NCBI GenBank assembly: GCA_002794785.1
Contig: NBBA01000001.1
Span: 496,001-560,000, forward strand
Source: Coniferiporia sulphurascens
Taxonomy: Eukaryota; Basidiomycota; Agaricomycetes; Hymenochaetales; Hymenochaetaceae
Direction: 5' to 3'
DNA: 64,000 nucleotides
Positions 36,794-48,335 of the stretch are shown piece after piece. Numbering within the stretch: position 1 is the first letter of the stretch; every line of letters starts with the position of its first letter. Position numbers and translations under genes: made by a program. Under the pieces are notes generated by a model that saw only the letters and a list, made by a program, of their open reading frames with translations, was not told where the DNA came from and did no database searches.

Positions 36794-37232
36794 GGTATCA
36801 GTACTGCGGAAGGCAAGCTCGGAGGAACAAAAATCAGCGGCGCTGTGCAGAGCGTGGGCAAATATGGCAGCTAGACACAGCCCAGTAGGCGCTTATATGA
36901 GGATGCATATGGCGTCGGCATTAATTCAACAATCTGCTTCCGTGGTCTGGAAACGTCATCTATAGGAATTGAACCACTTCCGGAGTTAGTGCTGTCTTAA
37001 ATAGTATTATTTGATCTGACAGTGCGCGCCCGTCGCCAAGTCAATCACATCAACTGCGGAGGGGTTATCGTTGAGATACATTTTGTCAAGGAAATGGTCG
37101 ACAGAGACACGAAAAGTTTGAAGACTTCAAGCATGGCCGGAAGAACAAAACATTTTACAAGCTTGTCTGGTGAGAAGATAGATACAGCACCCATGACTCT
37201 GTTTACCAATTTATGATCTACAAAACCGATTA
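36794..37232. other. Intergenic: kinase upstream, SDR 3' flank
   Basis: About 440 bp. The kinase frame stays open upstream of 36793, so an additional N-terminal exon may lie here. Nothing else seen. Confidence 0.4.
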
Positions 37233-38445
37233 TCAGAGCCGCGCCTTAATCATCGCCTTGATCGCCTCCGGGTCCAGCACGCTCTGCGGGTACGGCAACT
37301 GCATTCCGCGGATATGTTCACTTGCACCGTCGACAACGAGCACGATACCAGACACGAAGCTCGCTGCATCGCTGAACAGGTACACCGCCGCGTTCGCAAT
37401 GTCGTGCTTGTCGCCCAGCCGTCCCACAGGCAGATGGTATCCAGCCGTAGCTGCAGATTCGACAACCGAGGAGGACGATTTCTTCGCGGAGAGCCTGTCC
37501 ATACCCTCCGTCCCACTGATAGGACCAGGTGCGATGACGTTCGAACGTACGCCCCACGGACCCTCTTCGACAGCGAGAACCGCAGAGAGCGCGTCTACAC
37601 CGGCCTTGGCGGCGGAGACGTGCGCCTGATATGGCGTGCCTAAGTGCATATCAATGTCATAAGACTCTTAGGACAGGGAGCCGCGAATACAATCCGAAAG
37701 TGTACGTACCGCGATAATGGAGTGTTGCGCTGACATGGATATATGACCCTTTGGAAGCGCGAATGTGCGGGATGGTAGCTTTAATCGTGTTGTATGTCCC
37801 GAGCTAGTTTGAAAAGTCAGGAAAAGAGAATAATACAATGCGGACGTGTAGAAGAACTACCGTGTCAATTTCGATGACAGTCTTGAATGCGTTCTCAGAC
37901 AAGCCAGATATCGGTGCGAGGAAATTCCCCGCGGCACCTACAGCGGCAAAATCAGAGAAATGCCAAAGCGCGCGCGCATGACAAGTCCTTGCGTACCGCA
38001 AATCACAAAGTCTATCCGGCCAAACGCGGAAATGGTTTTCTCCACCGCGTCTTTCAGCTGGGCAGGCTGGCGAACGTCGGCCTGAGCAGGGACACAGCGT
38101 CGCCCGGTCAACTTCGAAAGCTCCTCTGCTGTTTTCGCAATCCTCTCCGCACTAGACGGTGCTGCGTTAGCATACCAGACACGCTGTAGGAAGTGAATGG
38201 TACGAACTTCCTCCCGACAATCACAGCATCCGCACCGTGTCGCATCTACCACATACATAGTCAGTCAACAACCAGAACAAATACGTAACTATGACTGGAC
38301 TTACGACTGCCTCAGTCATGGTACGACATATCCCTGACCCACCACCTGTGCAGAACAGAACGCGTCCCTTGAAGATGTCTGGCTTGAAGACAGCAGACGA
38401 CTCGACGACCTTCGTCCCTTTGAAATCAGATTTTGAGCTGGTCAT
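37233..38445 (-). CDS. SPS19: Peroxisomal 2,4-dienoyl-CoA reductase
   Basis: Short-chain dehydrogenase that reduces 2,4-dienoyl-CoA with NADPH so that unsaturated fatty acids can continue through beta-oxidation. ATG 38445 gives MTSSKSDFKGTKVVESSAVF, then the Rossmann motif LFCTGGGSGICRTMTEA. Later exons carry RRCVPAQADVRQPAQLKDAV, FGRIDFVICGAAGNFLAP, AHVSAAKAGVDALSAVLAVE, GVRSNVIAPGPISGTEGM, GDKHDIANAAVYLFSDAASF and GIVLVVDGASE. The AAGNFLAP and SAAKAGVDAL combination is typical of the DECR/Sps19 group rather than of generic SDRs. The protein ends KARL, and ARL fits a PTS1 peroxisome-targeting tripeptide. It is divergent with the isomerase gene at 38708 across 262 bp, suggesting shared control. 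Confidence 0.9.
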
Positions 38446-38707
38446 GTTGGCTACCAGAATTTCCAATTGTTCGTTCCGTCTCCTGTAGTTATAGAGGCTT
38501 GGTAGTTGGAGGTCGCAGTAAGGGCGCGTTGTTGACCCCGGACCCCGGTGAGCATCGCCGAGCTTACTATCGTAAACATGTGCGCGGCGTCAAGCACGGG
38601 TTCTCCCGGGTATTCGCCTAAAGTGGTTCATTATCATGTGTTAAGTAGTACAACCAAGAAATATGATTCCGATTCCGGTACGGTATCTTTCTCTTCTTCA
38701 TGCTCAA
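38446..38707. promoter_or_regulatory. Shared divergent promoter of SPS19 and ECH1-type genes
   Basis: The 262 bp between the two divergent start codons must hold both promoters. A direct pair of ccccgg lies at about 38535-38548. I did not find a complete CCTCGG/CCGAGG site, the motif known for the fatty-acid regulators FarA/FarB in Aspergillus. Co-regulation is an inference from position and pathway. Confidence 0.6.
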
Positions 38708-39937
38708 ATGGCTGAATATCGCAGCACACCGCTTACTAAAATCTCCAGCCCTTCAGCACACGTTATACTAGTCGAACTTCAAAGGCATGGAAGCATTGCT
38801 CAGAGCACGGCTTTTCATAACTGACATGCCTTAAATTCTTTGGTTTACAGGAGACCAGTGAATGCGTTCAACGAAACGTGATTTATTTTGAAATCTCTAC
38901 AATAATAATCCAAAGGATTCTATCCATATTTCAGATTTTGGACGGAGCTCGGCCAAGTCTTTGATACCATCAATAAGGATGGCGACGTTCGAGCCGTAGT
39001 CCTAGCCTCTGCGATACCCAAGTTCTTCACAGCAGGACTAGACTGTGAGCCGGCTTCATCATGTACAATATCGGTTCCTTCAGTCTAATCTAATTTATTA
39101 TTCATCAGTAAATGACACGGCGGCTCTCCAAGGCACCTCAGACGACCCGGCGCGTACCGCGTTTATGCTGCGAGAGCACATCCTTAAATTCCAGGCCGCC
39201 ATCTCTTCCATTGAGCGCTGCCGACAGCCAGTAATAGCAGCCGTGCACGGAATTTCGTTTGGGCTGGGAGTGGACATCGCTTGCGCCTGCGATGTGCGCT
39301 ACGCAGCCTCCGACGCCGTCTTCTCAATCAAAGTAGGCAGATAATGCGCCCTTCTGACATTTTCGTCCTATCGTAAGCTTACTTATTCCTGAACTCGCAG
39401 GAAGTCGACATCGCGCTAGCCGCGGACATCGGCACGCTCGCGCGCCTGCCGAAGATCGCTGGGAATACTTCGCTCGTGCGCGAGCTTGCGCTCACCGCGC
39501 GTACGTTCGGCGCCGACGAGGCGCGTGCACTCGGTTTCCTCTCGCGCGTCGTACAAGGGAGCCGCGCAGAGATTATTCAAGCTGCGCTTGAGACCGCACA
39601 GCTGATTGCGCAGAAGTCGCCTGTTGCGGTCGCGGGGACAAAGCGGCTGCTCGTGCACGCTCAGGATCACACGTAAGTTGGCTAGGCTCTCGTCACATGA
39701 TCATTGTGAGATGAGAGGTGCTTATGACTACGAGAAGCGTTGCAGAGAACCTTGACTATACGGCATCGTGGAACGCCTTCGCTTTGCAAACTGCTGTATG
39801 CAGAAATGCCGTTCTTTGTCCAATTCTATGCTCATAACTGCTTCCTTTTTTTAACTATGTTACAGGACATTAAGGACGCGCTCTCCGCCTTCCAGAAGAA
39901 GCAGACTGCGAAGTTCCGCAGCTTGCCCAAGCTATGA
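38708..39937 (+). CDS. ECH1: Delta3,5-Delta2,4-dienoyl-CoA isomerase, peroxisomal
   Basis: Crotonase-family enzyme that shifts 3,5-dienoyl-CoA to 2,4-dienoyl-CoA, which then feeds the reductase encoded next door. Seven exons in phase: 38708-38784, 38851-38877, 38935-39044, 39109-39332, 39401-39672, 39738-39795 and 39866-39937. The N-terminus reads MAEYRSTPLTKISSPSAHVI, then RPVNAFNETFW, VVLASAIPKFFTAGLD, and VIAAVHGISFGLGVDIACAC. The catalytic acids expected from the rat enzyme are all present: Asp in GLGVDIACACD, Glu in SIKEVDIALAAD, and Asp in AADIGTLARLP. The C-terminus SLPKL ends in PKL, a plausible PTS1. The first intron appears to use a GC donor (AG/gcatgg), because only that join keeps the conserved frame. 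Confidence 0.92.
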
Positions 39938-40374
39938 TGCGGCTCTACCTTGCTTTCCTGTCTGGGAAATGAAGATTACGCCACTCCATCTTGGATATGC
40001 TCATCTTTTGATGCGTTTACTTGTCAGTCGCCTTCAGTCTCGCGTGTTTATGCCGATTCAGTTTATAAATTCTCTGCGGAGCGCGACCCGTGAGTAGGTT
40101 TACAATGAATGGGTTAGTGAGTAGCTCCGCTTTCAATAAAACGTAGCCTGGGACACATTCTGCCAAAATAAAAAACGAATCAAATTGATATCAGAGCAAC
40201 GAGTGGCACAACATATAAGTTGCAACAGTAATCAGATTGTATGATATCCTTCCAAGATTGATGATGTAGTGACGGTGTGCGGGGGAAAAAGAGATCCAAG
40301 TGTAAAAACGTACGAACGAGAAAAGGGTCGAAGGAAAAAAAAGAAAAACTGCAGACAGTGCGTATGGCGCCACT
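39938..40374. other. Intergenic between convergent genes
   Basis: About 440 bp shared 3' flank of the isomerase gene (+) and the membrane-protein gene (-). No coding or RNA feature recognised. Confidence 0.5.
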
Positions 40375-41540
40375 TCATATGGCGTCTCGTTCTGTCTTTG
40401 CATGTGCCTTCTCAGTCTCTGTTTCATTGGAAGTCCCAGTGTCCTGAGTCATACGTCCCGGCGAAGGGCGCTCGATATCGACGGTCTCCCACTCGTCAAT
40501 AGCCTCGGGGTCCCCACTCCCCGCATCACCGGCACCCCGGCCGCGGAAAAGACGCCTGCGCAGGACGCAGAGGGAGCGAGTGATCGTGAAGACGACCACG
40601 GCGGCAGCGGCGATTCCGACGATCCACCCGGCAAGCACCGGCCCTTCCTTTTTCGGGTCGAGAAACGAGTAAGCTACACAAGCACGTCAATACTAGATGT
40701 AAGCCGTTCACGTAAAGGCACGACGGAACGTGGCGCACTGTAGAATCCCTGCGTCGCGTGCGTGATGTACGCTACGCCGAGGTAGCAACCGAGAAGCACA
40801 ATGAGGAATGGAATGTGCGTCCACGGCGCCGGACCCGCATGCGTGCAGAGCATCTCGAAGAACGCGAAGACGGTGTTGAGAGCGTGTATGGACGTGTTTG
40901 CCCATACTGAAGCACGTAAGGATCTCCGTAAGAAAAGGCGGTAAACCGGGGGACGCGAGGAAGCCGACTCACCCTGGTGTCTGTCCGTGAACGGATTACC
41001 CGGATGCAACGCAGCCCAATAAACGATCGTAACGATGATAGCTGCCCGCACGCTGTCAACCGTGAAGCGCGAAGAAGAGAAAGGCACGCGAGACGCACGG
41101 AATGTAGTAATGGTCGAGAAGAGAAGGACGTGCAAGAATTGGAGGAAGCGAGGCCACGATTCCCGCAGCGGGTATTTCTTCCCCCGACTCAATGCGTACG
41201 TGAGCGTTTGCACGCCCGAAGCGAAGAGGTACGCGCATAGTCCGATGTACGAAAGCAAAGTGAAGTAGGAGAAGAATCTGTTGGCGTGAATTTATAGCTT
41301 GTTCTACATCGGCCCGCAGTGGTAGCCCGATACCGAAAGATCGACGTACGTATCTGCGGCGCGTAGCCTGACCCCGTACCATACCAGGTCAAAAACCAAT
41401 GTGAAGAACGTATAGAAAGCGAGTGTGAGGCGGACGACGGCAAGAGCGAGGGGCGATAGGATGGGAGATGTGACAAAGATAGCTTCCGCGTCGAATGATC
41501 CTTGGACGCCCAGCCATCTGTACAGCGTTAACCGGTTCAT
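40375..41540 (-). CDS. Multi-spanning membrane protein, FAR-17a/AIG1-like in style
   Basis: Starts at ATG 41540 with MNRLTLYRWLGVQGSFDAEA and runs through about six hydrophobic segments: SPLALAVVRLTLAFYTFFTL; LLSYIGLCAYLFASGVQTLT; FLQFLHVLLFSTITTF; AAIIVTIVYWAAL; ANTSIHALNTVFAFFEML with IPFLIVLLGCYLGVAYITHA; and VLAGWIVGIAAAAVVVFTIT. A final exon rebuilds AYSFLDPKKEGPVLAGW before the last helix. The tail is cytosol-like, rich in Asp, Glu, Ser and Thr, and ends KTERDAI. The helix spacing and the SIHALN, GP, PF, LGCYL series resemble the FAR-17a/AIG1 membrane hydrolase group, but I cannot confirm this without a profile search. Function unknown. Confidence 0.75.
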
Positions 41541-41902
41541 TGCGCGCTGCGCCGTCCTGTTTGTAAATCGACAAATTTCAAAAAAAAAAGGGGGAAGAAT
41601 TCGCAGAGAATGTAGACGCACGCAGAAGGGTGGAAGACCACCCTGGCCGTCGTAGGCGGTTTACTTATCACATCTCTTCGAGCCGCCTCGGAAAAATAGG
41701 GGAGTGACAACCGAATTCCTGAAGATCCTCTTTATGGAAACCATCAATTCCTGCCAGTACACTATAATGTAGTGACGTTCGCAATCTATGGATACTACTA
41801 GTACTCCACCCGCAATTTATCATGATTAAACTGATTGAATCAAAGCGAGATGAAGGCTGTATTTCGAATGAGAAAAGCGAGATGAAAAATAAAAGCAAAA
41901 GA
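41541..41902. other. Intergenic between membrane-protein gene and tRNA
   Basis: About 360 bp of mixed sequence including an A-run near 41580. No additional gene supported. Confidence 0.5.
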
Positions 41903-41974
41903 TACACTGAAGGGGAGTCGAACCCCTGCCGCTTGCTTGGAAGGCAAGCATGATAACCGCTTCACCATCAGTGT
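41903..41974 (-). tRNA. tRNA-Gly (anticodon TCC)
   Basis: The minus strand folds into a complete 72-nt cloverleaf without an intron. The acceptor arm pairs ACACTGA with TCAGTGT, followed by discriminator A. The B box GGTTCGACTCC is present in the T arm (AGGGG/CCCCT stem). The anticodon stem CTTGC/GCAAG encloses the loop CTTCCAA, giving anticodon TCC, which decodes GGA as glycine. CCA is not encoded, as expected in eukaryotes. Confidence 0.93.
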
Positions 41975-42826
41975 ATATATGCAATTGCGTACATACACTT
42001 ACCTAAGTCTAATAAGTGCGAATCAGGAACCATAGTTGTGATCGACAACCTCACGTCCAGCTCAGCTCAGTCTACTACTCGCGATCATTACCGTTTCTTC
42101 TACCTGAACTGATTCTTGATATATCTACGGCGACCTCGGCCAGTTATGTCCCGCGCAAATCTGTACGAGTCTGTCCACCTCAAGCTCTTCGTGTTAGCTA
42201 CCAAAGGGCAGGCTCTTCCATGACTGCATCATGATAATTTTGGATGCGGCCGTACGAGCTGGACGGAGGCTTGACGTTGCTTAGGACTTAGGACTTAGCA
42301 GCTTTGCGCTTTGGGCTCATCGCGAGTATGAAGGGCTTTGTGGTGGGTGTTATTTTTTCGCGTCATTGAACGCGGCCAGTGCAGACCGCAGACCGAATCC
42401 TGCCTGTTTCATATGAAATGCACTTACCGACTCCGACTCCTAGATCAACGGGCAATAATGACCACACCTTCGGAGAGCGGACACAGTACGACTATTCCTT
42501 TGGCTTCGCTGCCTTTCCCGACTCTCCCATCAGTAGGAACGCGGTCAGCCGACGCGAAGGCAGTCCGGTCGCGATCAAACCCCTGGAGAAAAAAAATAAA
42601 GACGTCCGACACCGGACAGTCTCGGCGGGGATGCGCCGCCGCTCAACGCCCCTCACCGCGGAGACGCGCCAAGGGCGGAATAGGCCCCTTGTCATTCCCC
42701 CGGGGATTATTCACCTCCATGAGACACCATTCCGCGCACGTCGAGGCGCCCGCACGGCGCGATGCGAGGCCTACAAAATGAGGCAGCGTACTCCCTAAGT
42801 TGAGCTCACCCCCACCTGTTTTAACG
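41975..42826. other. Intergenic: upstream of GMC gene
   Basis: About 850 bp from the tRNA to the GMC start. Overlapping plus-strand frames at 42338-42798 have no motif. The sequence near 42286-42300 contains a short direct repeat of taggactt. Probably the promoter region of the GMC oxidoreductase. Confidence 0.45.
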
Positions 42827-44914
42827 ATGCTCGCTCGGGCCCTCTTCTTGGCTCTCCCTTTCCTGGCTGCTGCCTCCCCGGCGCTGCACAAGCGGTCGTC
42901 GGGCGTCACGTCCGACCCTAGTACCGCGAGCGGCCAGACGTTCGACTATATCGTTGTCGGTGCTGGACTCGCGGGTATAACCGTCGCCGCACGCCTTGCG
43001 GAGAACTCTTCGCTGACGATTCTTCTCGTCGAGGCCGGCAACGACGACCGCGATAACCCGGACGTTTATGATATATATAATTATGGCGATGCCTTCGGAT
43101 CCAGTCTTTTTTGGCAGTGGAATGCAGACCAGGGCAAGACGATTCAAGGGTAGGTTTCGGGAGATTTTGTTTACTTGTCAAGGCCACTAACTAATGCTGT
43201 TCTAATCACTTAGTGGCAAAACGCTCGGTGGAGGTACCTCGATCAACGGTGCTGCTTGGACGCGTGGATCAAAGGCGCAATACGATGCAATCACGCAACT
43301 TCTGGAAACCAGCGATGCCGACATGAACTGGAATTTCGATTCGTTGTTTTCTTACATGAAGAAGGTAATTTACTTCTATTAGTTCATCTTACAGGAATAT
43401 TGCTCACTTGCGCCCCTTTAGGCCGAGTCTTTCTCCGCACCTAATAGTCAGCAACAGGCGAAGGGTGCAGACAGTGTCAGCTCCTATCACGGTACCTCCG
43501 GTCCAGTGCAAGTGACCTTTCCCGATGCGATGTACGGCGGCCCGCAACAACCCGCATTCGTCGAAGCAGTACAAAGTGCAACCGGCATCGCGCTTTGCGC
43601 CGACCTCAACGGCGGAAGCCCTGATTGCGTGAGCTACACGCCGAACACGATTAACTGGCACGACGGTGACAACCGCTCCTCGTCGGCTACCGCGTACCTC
43701 ACGCCTGTAGAGAACGACCGTCACGGATGGCTCACGCTCGTCGGTCACCAGGTCACGAAGGTTCTCCTCACCGGCACGGCACCGAGCGTCACTGCGACGG
43801 GTGTACAGTTTAAGAGCGCAGATAATACTGGTTCTACGTTTACTGCGAGTGCCCGCAAGGAAGTTATACTCGCAGCGGGCGCGATTGGCTCGCCCCAGCT
43901 GCTCCAGCTCTCTGGAATCGGAGACCCCTCTATCCTGACACCGCTTGGCATACAGACAAAGGTCGATCTGCCGACAGTCGGGCGCAATTTGCAGGAGCAG
44001 ACAATGAATATATTTGGGCACTCTGCGACGTCCTCGTTCAACCCTGACGGGCGTGGGCCTTCGGACTGCATCGCATACCCATCATTGAAAGAGCTCTTCT
44101 TGACAGGCGGAGGGTCGAACGGCAGTGTGACAGCATCCCAGGTCGCTGACCACATCATGACGATGTACCCGACGTGGGCAAAGAACCAGGCTGTCAACGG
44201 TTTGAACGCTTCTGCACTCGAGACGATTTTCGCGATCCAGGCAGGTCTGATCGTTAACGACGATGGTATGCCAGTATAGCCATTCTCCCATTATATATGG
44301 AAGCTGACGCGACTTTTCAGTTCCCGTCGTTGAGCTCTTCTTCGACACCGGTTATCCAGAGTAAGCCAATTCTTCCTATCCCCGTACGCCTCTCGTGATC
44401 CTGAACACCGCCTTGCAGCGCCCTCGGTATCACTATGTGGCAGCTCCTCCCCTTCAGCCGAGGCAACGTCACCATCACGAGCACCAGCGCGTTCACGAAG
44501 CCCAAGGTCATCGTGAACTGGTTCGCCGCCGACATCGATCTATCGATACAGACCGCAGGCTCGCGACTTTCGCGCAACGTGCTCAACGGCGCCGCGTTCG
44601 ACTCAATTTCGACCGGCGAGACTATTCCGGGGATAGACACTGTTCCTAACGACGACGGTCTCGGCGGCAGCGACGCCGCGTGGCGCGCATATGTCGAGGA
44701 CACGTTCTTCGCTGTCTCACACCCGATTGGTACCGCTGCGCTGATGCGTCGCGATCTCGGTGGTGTCGTCGATGCGACGCTCCGCGTGTATGACACTACG
44801 AACTTGCGTGTTGTAGACGCGAGCGTGCTTCCTATGCAGGTCAGCGCTCATCTGAGCAGTCCACTGTATGGGATTGCGGAGAAGGCGGCGGATATTATCA
44901 AGTCTGGCGTTTAA
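42827..44914 (+). CDS. Secreted GMC-family FAD oxidoreductase
   Basis: ATG 42827 opens a signal peptide (MLARALFLALPFLAAASPAL), then the FAD-binding start DYIVVGAGLAGITVAARLAE with GxGxxG and LLVEAGNDDRDN. After an intron comes the GMC signature 1 region GKTLGGGTSINGAAWTRG. Signature 2 is AAGAIGSPQLLQLSGIGDPS. The C-terminal part has VSHPIGTAALMRRD with the catalytic His, and DASVLPMQVSAHLSSPLYGI with the second His. Introns lie near 43150-43212, 43364-43422, 44263-44320 and 44360-44418. Length is about 600 residues. The family includes glucose oxidases, aryl-alcohol oxidases and glucose dehydrogenases. The N-terminal style (SDPSTASGQTFDYIVVG) leans towards the glucose oxidase/dehydrogenase branch, but the substrate cannot be fixed by eye. 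A role in lignocellulose redox chemistry is an inference. Confidence 0.92.
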
Positions 44915-45602
44915 GACTTTTGTTCCGAGTTGGCTAGCTTGGATATTCCTTCGCCTCGGATCTTTCTTGTTTGTGGAATTCCTGCTTCACGGACACTTTT
45001 GTTGTACTAATTTTTTGGTTATTGGTTCATCCTTTCGCTATTCCTCGCATATGGTCATCGTAATTTGCGCCGCTATCCCTTATCGACCGGGTCCTTACCG
45101 TTTGGTGTACTCAATGTGTATTTTTATGTATAGGAGAATTAACGTGCCTGCCACAAGCCCCTGGATGATCCCTTGCATATATCAACGAGGTAGGAACAAC
45201 CTTGATTCATGGTTGTCTACTTCTAGTCTGGCGTCACGCACTGTCCGACGAACCTTTCTGGCAGTCGCAGCCGCACTAACTGGTCGAGTTGGGGATGTCG
45301 TGTGCGACGTCCGATGACCTAGCACGAAACGTATTCAGTGATCAAGAACTAGTCCTGCGATTCGCTGCAGGAAGTAGCTAGATATTAATTTGCAGCGAGC
45401 TATCGTGTACACGCCTAAGCTAGTCCCGATAATCTGAGTAAAGTACAGAGGAGGGAGCCGCCGCCCAAGGGTACGCAAGTGGCCCCAAGCCTTATTTGAA
45501 GAGAGGATCAGGGCCCGACCATACATATTTGACGGTGATTTTGATTGTGCGATGATCGTCAGAAAGTCGAGAGGATCTAACCATTGTGTAGGGAAGCGTG
45601 CC
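44915..45602. other. Intergenic between convergent GMC and LSM6 genes
   Basis: About 690 bp of shared 3' flank. No coding exon, repeat or RNA gene recognised. Confidence 0.5.
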
Positions 45603-46040
45603 TCAAAGTGCCTCCGCAGCCGAGATATACAATACTATTGAATCCAAAGGAAGTTAGACGATTAAATATAACAACACGAGTCGCAATGTATAATGCGCAC
45701 CATTGTTTCCCCTAATAAACGCGTCTCCATATCTGTTCGTTACTCGCCCGTTAACATGTTCTTCCGTCTGCTCGAGCGCGATGTTCATATAGCCATCAAG
45801 ACAAGAAAGTACACCTATCACATAAGGGAGCAGAATATCAGACTTTATTCCAGTGGACAGCCCTAAAAGCTTTCGATGCGTACCGCGGTAATCGACCCCG
45901 GACGTAAGACGCACGATGACCCGTTTGCCGACGACACCCTTCAGAAAGTCCGTCGGTGAACCCGTCGGCGGCTCAGGCGTCTCTGGGGGCGCATTGGACG
46001 GCTCAGCTGGCGGCGGCGGAGGACTGTCATCGTCGGCCAT
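45603..46040 (-). CDS. LSM6: U6 snRNA-associated Sm-like protein LSm6
   Basis: Subunit of the LSm1-7 ring (cytoplasmic mRNA decay) and LSm2-8 ring (U6 snRNA binding). ATG 46040 gives MADDDSPPPPPAEPSNAPPE, a Pro-rich extension, then TDFLKGVVGKRVIVRLTSGV and DYRG. After an intron of about 70 bp comes VLSCLDGYMNIALEQTEEHV, then NRYGDAFIRGNN. A second intron (donor gtgcgc, acceptor ttcaatag) leads to the closing VLYISAAEAL. These are the Sm1 and Sm2 motifs of LSm6, including the FIRGNNVLYI block. It is divergent from the helicase gene at 46225, with 184 bp between the start codons. Confidence 0.95.
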
Positions 46041-46224
46041 GGCGGTTGGAGGTCGAGGTCGGCAGCTGCGCGCGCGTCGGGAAGTGTGACAAGTACGTCA
46101 CATGTCGTGAAAAAGAAATATGATTTTCGTCCACTTTCTTCCCTGACCCTGTCTGTCTGTGCGCGGCGACGACTGAAGTCGGATTCATTGTTATCACGAC
46201 TTGCTCCGGTCAGGTTGCTTTTGG

Positions 46225-48335
46225 ATGCCTCTGCAGCTGCCACGACTGTTGCTTGATTCTCTCTCCACGAAGTCTGGCAGCTTAACCGCTCGTCTGCGTC
46301 TGCAATGTGCAGTAGGTTTTCATTCGTCGGCTGTGGCAGGGGCAACTCCGAAGGGAAAGTATAGACAACAAAAGCCGGTGAGAGGACGTGGAGGTCCGAA
46401 GAGCGCGCCGAAGGGATTATCCAAACCACATTTTAGTAAGTGCTACTTGGACGCCACTCTCAGAAATACGAAGAAAGTTAATTGTGTATTAGAATCTACT
46501 TCAAGGACGCGTCTAGTCAAAGACCTTAAGCCCAAGGTGACGACCGGAAAATACGAGGTGGCGAAGAAGACGTCTATCTTCAAACCGAGGGAAAGAGATG
46601 AGGCTGCTACTCCTGGAAAGAGGAGCGACGATGATGATTCCAGCAAGCATGAGAAGGTGAGTTCATTTTTACGGACGTACTTTTTCCTCTTCACCTAACA
46701 TACGTCTGTAGTCACCAGAACCTCATGTAGTGATGGCAGAGCAGAAGGCTTCTGTTGAAGCACTGCTAGACGAGGAATTTGACCGTGCAATCCCGCCCAT
46801 CCCTGACCAGCTGCCAGATTCGTTCACGTCCCCGCCTCTCCTGCCCGCATTTGCTCAGTCAATAAGCGACGTGCTCGGCTCCGATGCGACACCAACTCCA
46901 ATCCAAGCACTCACTCTGAAGCACCTTTTCTCGCTTTCTCAGCATTCAAAAGAGTGGAAGCAGTTCCTTTTGGCCTCTGAGACTGGTTCTGGAAAATCGA
47001 TTGCGTACTTGCTTCCCTTGCTTCAGCTTCTCAAACGGACAGAGGCCTCTGCGACGAACCCACCCTCTCGGCTGGCAGTGAACCCGCGTGCTCTTGTCCT
47101 TGCACCGACCCACGAACTCAGTCGCCAGCTGTCAGCACATGCGAAGGCGCTCGTACATCACGCTAAGCTTCGCGTTTTATGCGCGTCGCGCGCGAACGTT
47201 CCAAGTTCGTCGGGCACACGTGGATCTAGTGGAACCGCACGACAGATGAAGCATAGTTTCGACACACTGAGCGGCGATACCCGTGCCCAGGGTCAAATTG
47301 AGGTGCAGCCACAGATGATGGCAGGCGGGCGTCCTGTGGACTTGCTGGTTAGTACACCCGTAAAAGCACTTGAAATGGTGCGCGGATGGGGCTGGGACAA
47401 GGTGGTGAATGAGGAGTGGGAAAGGGAAGGTAGGATATTTAGACCCGGGAAGCCGGAAATGGGATTGAAGAGGATAGAATGCGTTGTTGTTGATGAGGCG
47501 GATATTCTTTTCGGTGAATTTTCCCTAAATGTTTCTGGTTGTGAGGCATATATTAATAGCTTTCTTAGATCCTGACTTCAGGGAAACAACCTTGACTCTT
47601 CTCTCCGACATCGGTGCTGCCCGGGGTCAACCCATCCCTACGTCTGCTCAAACTATCGATTACCCCTTCCACCTCATCCTTACCTCCGCCACCATCCCAG
47701 CATCCCTTTCCTCCTACATTACGACACATCACCCTACTCTCACCCGGCTTGCGTCACCACATCTCCATCACCTCCCCGCAACGTTACACACGGAACACGT
47801 TGGTTGGACAGGCGGGAACCGCTTCGCAGACATCGAACGACGCCTACGCCGCGTTTGGGCCGAGGACGCGCTCCGTGGCCCTGACCCTGCCACGGGCCGC
47901 CTGAGACGCTCACGCGTGCTCGTATTCTGTAACCGCTCGAACTCCGCAGATGCGCTCGGTGCCCACCTCACCACGAAGGGCATCCCGAATGTCGCGCTCA
48001 CGAGCACCGGCGCCTCGCGTTCGCACGGCTCGAACCGCCACCTCGCAGGTTTCGTAAAAGGCACAGAGGCACAGGAGGGAAACGACGCGGAGGATGTGCC
48101 TCGCGTGCTGATCACGACGTCGTTACTCTCGCGCGGGCTTGACTTTGCGTCGTCTGTGCAGCACGTTTTCATTGTCGACTCGCCGCGCAACATGATCGAT
48201 TTCTTACATCGTGCTGGACGCTCAGGCCGTGCAGGCCAGCAGGGCAAGGTCGTCGTCTTTGGAAAGCTCAAGGGGCGTGGTTCGGGCATCGACATGGCGG
48301 TGAAAAGCAAGGTCCGTGCCCTGGCACGGAAGTGA
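46225..48335 (+). CDS. MRH4: Mitochondrial DEAD-box RNA helicase, MRH4 type
   Basis: Three exons in phase, 46225-46656, 46712-47513 and 47569-48335, give 666 residues. Yeast Mrh4 works in assembly of the large mitochondrial ribosomal subunit. The first 40 residues are basic and amphipathic (MPLQLPRLLLDSLSTKSGSL), a plausible mitochondrial presequence. Helicase motifs in order: Q-motif region ATPTPIQALTLKHLF, Walker A ASETGSGKSIAYLLPLL, Ia APTHELSRQL, Ib VSTPVKALEM, II VVDEADILF (split by an intron), III LTSATIPASLSS, IV VLVFCNRSN, V TTSLLSRGLDFASS and VI HRAGRSGRAGQQGKV. The insert between motifs Ia and Ib is longer than in minimal DEAD-box proteins, as in Mrh4. The start at 46225 is the first ATG before the presequence. 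Confidence 0.9.
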
